From Phallus indusiatus (taxonomy: Eukaryota > Basidiomycota > Agaricomycetes > Phallales > Phallaceae), in contig JAQFWX010000021.1 in NCBI GenBank assembly GCA_027605045.1, positions 310,001 to 374,000 of the forward strand: DNA of 64,000 bases. The letters are read 5' to 3'. The notes under the pieces are model-generated. The model made no database searches and was not told the origin of the DNA. It saw nothing but the letters and a program-made list of their open reading frames with translations. Positions 58,508 to 64,000 of the stretch are shown here, in pieces (position 1 is the stretch's first letter; each line of letters opens with the position of its first letter). A program made the translations under genes and the position numbers.

Positions 58508-60069
58508 CTTGAAAAATTTTTGAGTATATAATCCATCAGCCATAGCGTTAGGCGATTGAACAGAACGCCAGCCATCTTTGGGACACCAGGTCCAGCGATA
58601 ATGGTTAAGAATTTGAAGCTCTTCTAAAGTTGGATGGGAACGGTATTTAGGATCATCCGCGCGTCCGAGAGGGCAATAAGAGAGTGGACGACGGTCATAG
58701 ACACCTCGTACAGTAGATACTAAGCATTCTCTTAATTGGCGGAGTTTGGGAAGAATCGATAGTACTGCGTGGGATAATTCCTGAACGTAAAATTATTAAG
58801 AAGAGCAGGCATTCGAAAAAAGCAGAAAACAACCTGAGGAGATCGTGTGCTGTCTTTCATGTCCATGATTTCAACGATAGTTGCGCTGGGAAAGGCTTGA
58901 GCCAAATGATCAAGGTCTGCTTCCGCGTTATTTAGAGTACCAGTATAGATTAGGTGTTTTACGTCTCGTGAAATTGATGGGTAGCTTTTCCGAAAGCTCC
59001 TTGAACCAAAGATAATAATATGGAGTTTCTCGAGACTTCGACCGGGTACTATACCATTGGCAATGCACGCGGGTGCTATTAATATTTTGAGATCAGGTAT
59101 GGTTGTATCGGGAATAGTAAAGGGCGTATCGCTGTGAATGTCGCTGGTTATGCGTAATTCGTACAGGTTGGGTGTAAGACTGAGAAAGTCGCGGATACAA
59201 ATCAAATCGTCATCTTGATCCCGGGCCTCAGTGATGTGTTTGAATATTGAAATTTTTCGCAGCCGGGGTAGAATCATTGGCAAGCTAATATTGACAAGGA
59301 CGTGAGCAAGAATGTCGACGGGAAGGGAAAAGACGGTGAATTGATCTACGAGAGAAATAAAAAGTTCGACGATGTCCGCAAGGCACGGTTTGTACCAATA
59401 GTTATGGGTAATCTGGAATATCTGCAGAGATGGAGCAGTGGCTTGGAATTTTATTAAAGCACCGGCGGTCATCATGGAGTATCCATCAATATGAACAGAT
59501 TGAAGACTGGGCATGCGGAAAGCGTAAGAGAAGAACTCCGGCGCGAGTACACAATTGGCGCATTCCAGATGATAAAGTCTAGGCAAACTAGAAAGGAGGG
59601 TGACAATTTCCCGGTACCCATCGTTAATTAACTGGCTAGATTCACGGAGGGCTTCGCGAAAGCGAACAGAATCGCAATCAGGGTAATCTGCGACATGTTC
59701 ATCAACGATCTTATCATTCTCTCTGTCGTCATCAGTCCGAATAAACCAATTGAACAATCTCAATCGGCGGATAGCATTGAGTATAGGAGGCGACGAGTTA
59801 ATACCTCGAACGCGTTCGATGACTGTGCGCATATACGGACGAGTGTGATCTTCCGAAAGTTCGGGAGCATACAGATATAATGTGTTGTATAGAACCGGTA
59901 ACGTGATATCGCGAAAAAACTTGTTAGTCGCTGACAAGGACATTGTATCGGATTTGTCCCAGTCATATGGATCGAGATAACGAATGATATAGAGCCAGAC
60001 ATCAGCTGGAAGACGTAGAAAGGGAGCTCCATAGCTTCGGCGACGCCGGGGTGCTAGCGTTGACAACAT
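58508..60069 (-). CDS. F-box/LRR-type protein
   Basis: ATG at 60067-60069. The F-box is visible at residues ~16-60 (LRLPADVWLYIIRYLDPYDW, then FFRDITLPVLYNTLYLY). Irregular leucine-rich segments follow (LPRLYHLECANCVL; MPSLQSVHIDGYSMM; LPRLRKISIFKH; TPNLYELRITSD; SLEKLHIIIFGSRS). F-box proteins recruit substrates to SCF ubiquitin ligases. Exon 1 is 58834-60069 (412 codons, phase 0). A 53-bp intron (58781-58833) joins SPQ to ELSHAVLSILPKLRQL, and exon 2 runs to a GTATGC donor at 58507. The terminal exon is not settled. The frame read through that intron ends falsely at 58732. Confidence 0.8.
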
Positions 60070-60419
60070 TGTGAGAGAAAGTGAAAGTGAAAACGGAAAG
60101 CGCGTCTGTCACGTACGCGTTACTTTGCCAACGTGTGTGATTTGCTCCCGCGAAAGTCTACAACTTGAATCAAACTTGAATCTCACTTTACAAGAAAGAG
60201 TACAGCCAAATATTAATCGAAAATCTATGTCTCTACACTCATCTATGGAACTTTCTTCCTCTTGTTTGTCTTTTTAGGCGCAGAGCTCGCTGTATTCGTT
60301 GTTGATCAACGAGATGAGTCTGCTTCATTGGTTTCTACAGGTAAAGATCGTTTCTACAAAACCAATCAACTCCAAGACTCAAGCTTTGAAAAAAAAAACA
60401 TACCGTCACACGGGTACCT

Positions 60420-61240
60420 CTAGCGCTCTTCTTCTGCTGATCCTCTTTCATCTTATCTAAGTTATCTTCATGCTCCTTCGCAATCATACCCAACAACGTA
60501 TGACAACTCCTCGACAACTCCTGCGGCGTCCGACTCTTGAAAAACTAATCGAACCGGAACACAGGAAATTCTGTAATATCCTTTTTGATACGATCGTACA
60601 CGTCCTGATTCTTCAATTCATAATGATTGAGACGACATAGGAGATAACGGTCTTCTTCCTTGCTATATACTTTACCCTTCGCAACGGGATAGTTGAGCTC
60701 CAGCTCTTGCATAGGATATGAAACTGATTTAATCTTTTCTTCTAACAATGATCCGAGGTTATCCTGTTTCTCCCGACGTGCTTCGCCTTCAGCAATACGC
60801 TGTTCGATACGAGGATAGTCTATGTATGATCAAAGATAAAGACTTCAGCATAAACCTAGATATAAAACATTGCTGCAAACAAATACCCTTCCAACTCATG
60901 CCACCGTTTCCAAAAGACTTTAGGGTAAGTTTTAACCTCCTCAGCCATCTTGCTCCGAATCTCAGACGCAATAAGCTCATACGAAGCATCCCTATCAACA
61001 ACTCTAAGATGGTGCTTGCATAACCCTTTTAAGATGTATAAACACATACCGTCCATGCGCTTCGATAGCTTTGACGAATTGTAGGAAATCGCACTTACTC
61101 CAGTTATCAAATCCTTGTCGACTGAGCTCTTCTTTACGCGCCATCTCCTCTTCAGTCAACGGTTCAACTATACATACTCTCAAATCAACATCCACAGCTA
61201 ACAGCACCTCAGATGTTTCATCCTCATTTGCAGGTTCACA
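60420..61240 (-). pseudogene. ISWI remodeller SANT-SLIDE fragment with a nonsense codon
   Basis: Minus-strand exons reproduce the C-terminal DNA-binding module of ISWI ATPases (nucleosome spacing): EPLTEEEMARKEELSRQGFD with NWSKCDFLQFVKAIEAHGR, spliced to DASYELIASEIRSKMAEEV and VFWKRWHELE. Then come a short exon (YPRIEQRIAEGEARR), SVSYPMQELELNYPVAKGKV, EEDRYLLCRLNHYELKNQDV, YDRIKKDITEFPVFRFD and FFKSRTPQELSRSCHTLLGM. Between FRFD and FFKSR the family has Trp; here the codon is TAG (CTA at 60545-60547 on the plus strand). No helicase/ATPase domain is present upstream. I read it as an orphan, decayed gene fragment. A short expressed SANT-SLIDE protein ending at the stop is a remote alternative. 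Confidence 0.8.
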
Positions 61241-61409
61241 TAACGGGACCCCGATACTGGTGCGATTGCTGGTGGATATAAAAGTGTCAAACGTTGTTCC
61301 TGTCAAAGACAACAGCGAAACTAACCTTGAAGGCATATGCTTCTCGCTCTTGAAGCCATGGTGACGCACAACGTTCGGTGTCGACAACTGAGGACGATGA
61401 CGAATGCAA

Positions 61410-61470
61410 GAAAAGAGAGAGAGAAGAGAGAGAGAAGAGAGAGAAAAGAACAAGAAAAGAAGAAAAGGGG
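61410..61470 (+). repeat. GA-rich simple repeat
   Basis: AAAAGAGAGAGAGAAGAGAG and similar for about 60 bp. Confidence 0.9.
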
Positions 61471-61588
61471 ATGGTACGCATGGTAGAAGCAAAGCAAGAC
61501 AAGCCGAGACGGGGAGACGGGTCAAGAGAAGAGACAGTGCGACGGAAAAGGCGTCGTTGGGGCGAGGTTGCCGATTGTAACTCAGGCA

Positions 61589-63499
61589 TCAGAGGAGGTA
61601 AGCCTTGGGGTACGTCTTCTCGATGGCCTTCTTGAGGGCGTAGTAAGGAGTGATGTAGGACTTATCCGTCGCGTCGGTAGGGCCTGCACCGCCTGTCAGC
61701 AGACCAATGATACGACCATCCCTGCCCGCAACAATCGAGCCAGAATCACCTTCTTCGGAGAATTTGTCATTTTTGGTTGTCTTGGTGTCATAGCCGCAGA
61801 CGATGTACTCTAGTGCATCCTGGACGATGCCGTGCTCGGGATAGTGTCGAGTAATCGACTCAAGCCCGTTGACTCGCCCGAAGGTCGTACCGGTAGAAAG
61901 ACCGTTCTTGACGGCCAGCAGTGTCTTCACGTCGTGGATGTCATAGTTCTGCGGGTTGCTGAACTCGTACTGGCGAACGTAGTCCTTGAGCTGAAGAAGC
62001 GAATGCTCGGGTACGTGGAAGTTGCGACGGTCACGAGACTGAGCGAACATGAAGTTCTCCCAGTCAACAGAGGTCTTGTTGCCACCTGTAGAACAAAGAA
62101 CCGTCAGTGAAAAGCTTCACTGAAATGAAAAGAAAAGAAAAAACCAACGCACCGACGAAAAGCTTGTTGCCTTTGAAGTCCTTCGACTCCAGCTTATCGT
62201 CGTCCATCTGAATGAAGGCCCAGTCGTACATGAACTTGTCATCGCCGACCTCGATTTTGGAACAGTGGAGTACGAATCCAAGGATGCGGGAGGCGGTCGT
62301 GCTGAAGTTCTTGGTGACGTAGGAGTGGAGCTCGTCTGCTGCTTTGATTTGGTTCCTCGCCGCTTTGATAAATCCGGTATACTCGTCACGCTTCAACGTG
62401 ACGCCCTCAGGCTCGCCCTCTGCCGGCTGGGGGATCTTACTGAGGGGTGCCTCCCAGCTGGCAATGTCCTTCGTCTTGTCACCCATGAACTTGATGATGG
62501 CCTCGACGGCATCATCAAATGATCCGCTGCCCAGAAGAATGATGTCTTCACGCGGCTGGCTGTCGTTCCTGCGTGTATAGACCTTGTTCTCGAAGAGCAC
62601 GGGGGGGTGGGCGACGTGGGCGCATGTCAAAAGTGCAACGCGCTTGTCAGACTCGTCGGTGGTCAGGCGGAAGAACAGCCCGCCTGTGCCCTCGAAGTGA
62701 GCTGACTTGCGAGGTGCGAGGGAGAGACCGAGAGTGGGGGTGAACGGCTTGCGTAAGGCGGGAATGCCTTCCAAGTAGTACGTCGGGTCGAAACCCATGA
62801 GCCTCCCCTGGCGACGGTAGGTCGACTCTATGAAGGCGACTTCGATCTCGGGACAGCCGACTGCCTAGAACACGAAAAAAAATATGTATGTTAATGTTTT
62901 CTATTCATTCAGTAACGGGAATTTTTACTTACCCGGAGGATGCTATTGATGGCATCAGCAGCAGCCACAGCAGCTCCATAAGCAAGGGAGCCCGGTTTCA
63001 CACCGATTGTTATGATGAAATCACAGATCAAAGCCGCCTGACCTGCATTCGCATACGCCAGAGGATTGATCGTGTTCCAGTCCACCTGGAGCGAGTCGAG
63101 CAAGGCAACGATGCGCCACGCAATGCTGAGCCAGATCGACGCGATCTTGTGATTGTAGATGGGGCGGGCGGCGCGTATGATCTTCTGAGACTCGGGACCT
63201 TTGGCGACGGGCCATGGAGGCCCGGTCTTGTAAACGCAGGGCGTGCCAGACCCATAGAAGTCGGTGATCGCGGGTGGATAGGAGGCAATTAAGTGACTCA
63301 TGCGCTCCTCTTCGCTGGGGTGGACCTTGGGGGCTGCGGGGGCGGTGGTAGGGGCGGGAGTCGTGATAGGGGCGGCGGTCGTGGTAGGGGCGGCGGGTGA
63401 AGCAGTGGATGACACAGAAATAGCTATGTCGGGGCTCTTGACGCAGGCCGCGAGAGAAGTCGGATTTATGTTGAATTCAATGGCGAGAGGAAGCGACAC
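61589..63499 (-). CDS. Trypsin-fold (S1-like) peptidase
   Basis: Exons 62933-63499, 62154-62864 and 61589-62085 join in phase (LR/AVGCPEIEV; LFV/GGNKTSVDW). The N-terminal ~65 residues are Ala/Pro/Thr-rich (TTTAAPITTPAPTTAPAAP). A helical domain follows, and then the peptidase: catalytic His in ALLTCAHVA, Asp in YDWAFIQMD, Ser in SEEGDSGSIVAGRDG, with LTGGAGPTDATDKSY toward the end. The order and spacing fit chymotrypsin-fold serine peptidases, so activity is plausible. No classical signal peptide was seen. The start is not settled: the frame is open to 63499, and a CTGCAG acceptor precedes it, so a 5' exon upstream probably supplies the ATG. Confidence 0.75.
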
Positions 63500-64000
63500 T
63501 GCAGAGGAAAGAACGATATCAGCTAAATAGGGAAAAAACAGGGGGTATCACCGGTACTTGCTGATGTCCGAAAATCAGCGCTGGGCTTTTGATTTTTCGT
63601 GGGAAATCGGATAATACAAAGACGGTGCAAGGTTTAAAAGGCTGGAGACGGATAGGAATATGTAATCAGTTCAAAAACGAATGGGGTCAAGATGTAGGAC
63701 ACACTTACATGGCAGAACGCAGAACAGGACACGCAGAGGCAAACGGAGACTGTCGCGCTCAGTGCTTAAATGTCAAAACTGCTAGCTTCGACACAAGGCC
63801 GTGACAGCGTGACTCCCCGGCTCCTTTTGGAAGGTGCTGTTCCTTCGCTGAATCCTTCGCTGATCATCTAATCTATTAATAGGCGTGGAAGTAGGGAATT
63901 TATCAAAGTTGAGATTCCAAGTTTTAGAATACCAAAAATGAATTCATCATGATGGCGAAATCTTTAAAATTTAGAATATATTGGAAAACTTGTCGAATGG
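63500..64000. other. Probable 5' region of the peptidase gene
   Basis: Likely holds a first exon and the promoter of the peptidase. A CCATGTAAGTGTG donor-like site lies at about 63705-63715 (minus strand). No other gene recognised. Confidence 0.4.

Noticed and set aside
58732..60069. F-box gene as a single 445-codon exon
   Set aside because: The last ~30 codons read through a 53-bp GT-AG intron. Splicing extends the protein with a longer leucine-rich continuation.
1..64000. tRNA and rRNA genes
   Set aside because: I saw no convincing T-loop plus acceptor-stem pairing or rRNA signature by eye. A covariance-model scan would settle it.

Overview
The window is nuclear DNA of a filamentous basidiomycete, almost certainly an Agaricomycete. 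Genes are split by many 50-70 bp GT-AG introns. The gene content is typical of that class: class I hydrophobins in tandem, DUF6533-like membrane proteins, a P450 of agaricomycete type, F-box/LRR proteins, and fungal TNP2 transposase, hAT MITEs and solo LTRs.

The main result is that positions 10524-41699 (31,176 bp) are best read as one giant EnSpm/CACTA-type DNA transposon. Both ends start CACAAGAGACACC. They are the outer tips of 1.36-1.40 kb inverted repeats packed with a diverged ~24-bp subterminal repeat, and are bordered by a 3-bp target-site duplication (TTT). The element sits inside a host gene on the minus strand. The N-terminal half (41700-42208, C2H2/BED-like finger) and the C-terminal half (9321-10523, ending in a C4HC3 PHD finger) join in one frame with every splice phase correct when the element and one TTT are removed, giving 516 aa. 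The element carries an uninterrupted 1242-aa TNP2 transposase (17829-21708) and a second element gene (13056-17124). It also carries pseudogene fragments of two nuclear-transport receptors placed head to head (importin-13-like 24840-27480; KAP123/importin-4-like 27546-30004), a WD40-plus-membrane-anchor gene, and a tandem pair of small tail-anchored-like proteins. Younger insertions are nested in it: three 298-bp hAT MITEs and three solo LTRs, all with target-site duplications, plus one further solo-LTR candidate. Three of these split reading frames exactly.

Left of the element (1-10523) lie a DUF6533-like gene and a fragment of a second copy, a P450 with an atypical I-helix, a THEM6/4HBT_2-like thioesterase-fold gene, a serine-rich hypothetical gene and the C-terminal half of the host gene.

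Right of the element (41700-64000) lie the N-terminal half of the host gene and a three-gene class I hydrophobin cluster (44938-51063). Its last two members sit in a direct tandem duplication of about 2.7-3.1 kb that includes their TATA boxes. Further right are a single-pass membrane protein with a Ser/Thr-rich stalk, a small membrane protein, an F-box/LRR protein, a decayed SANT-SLIDE fragment of an ISWI remodeller, and a trypsin-fold peptidase with a visible H-D-S triad. Homology statements rest on motif recognition only, since no search was possible. Exon coordinates were read by hand; where phases were summed this is stated.
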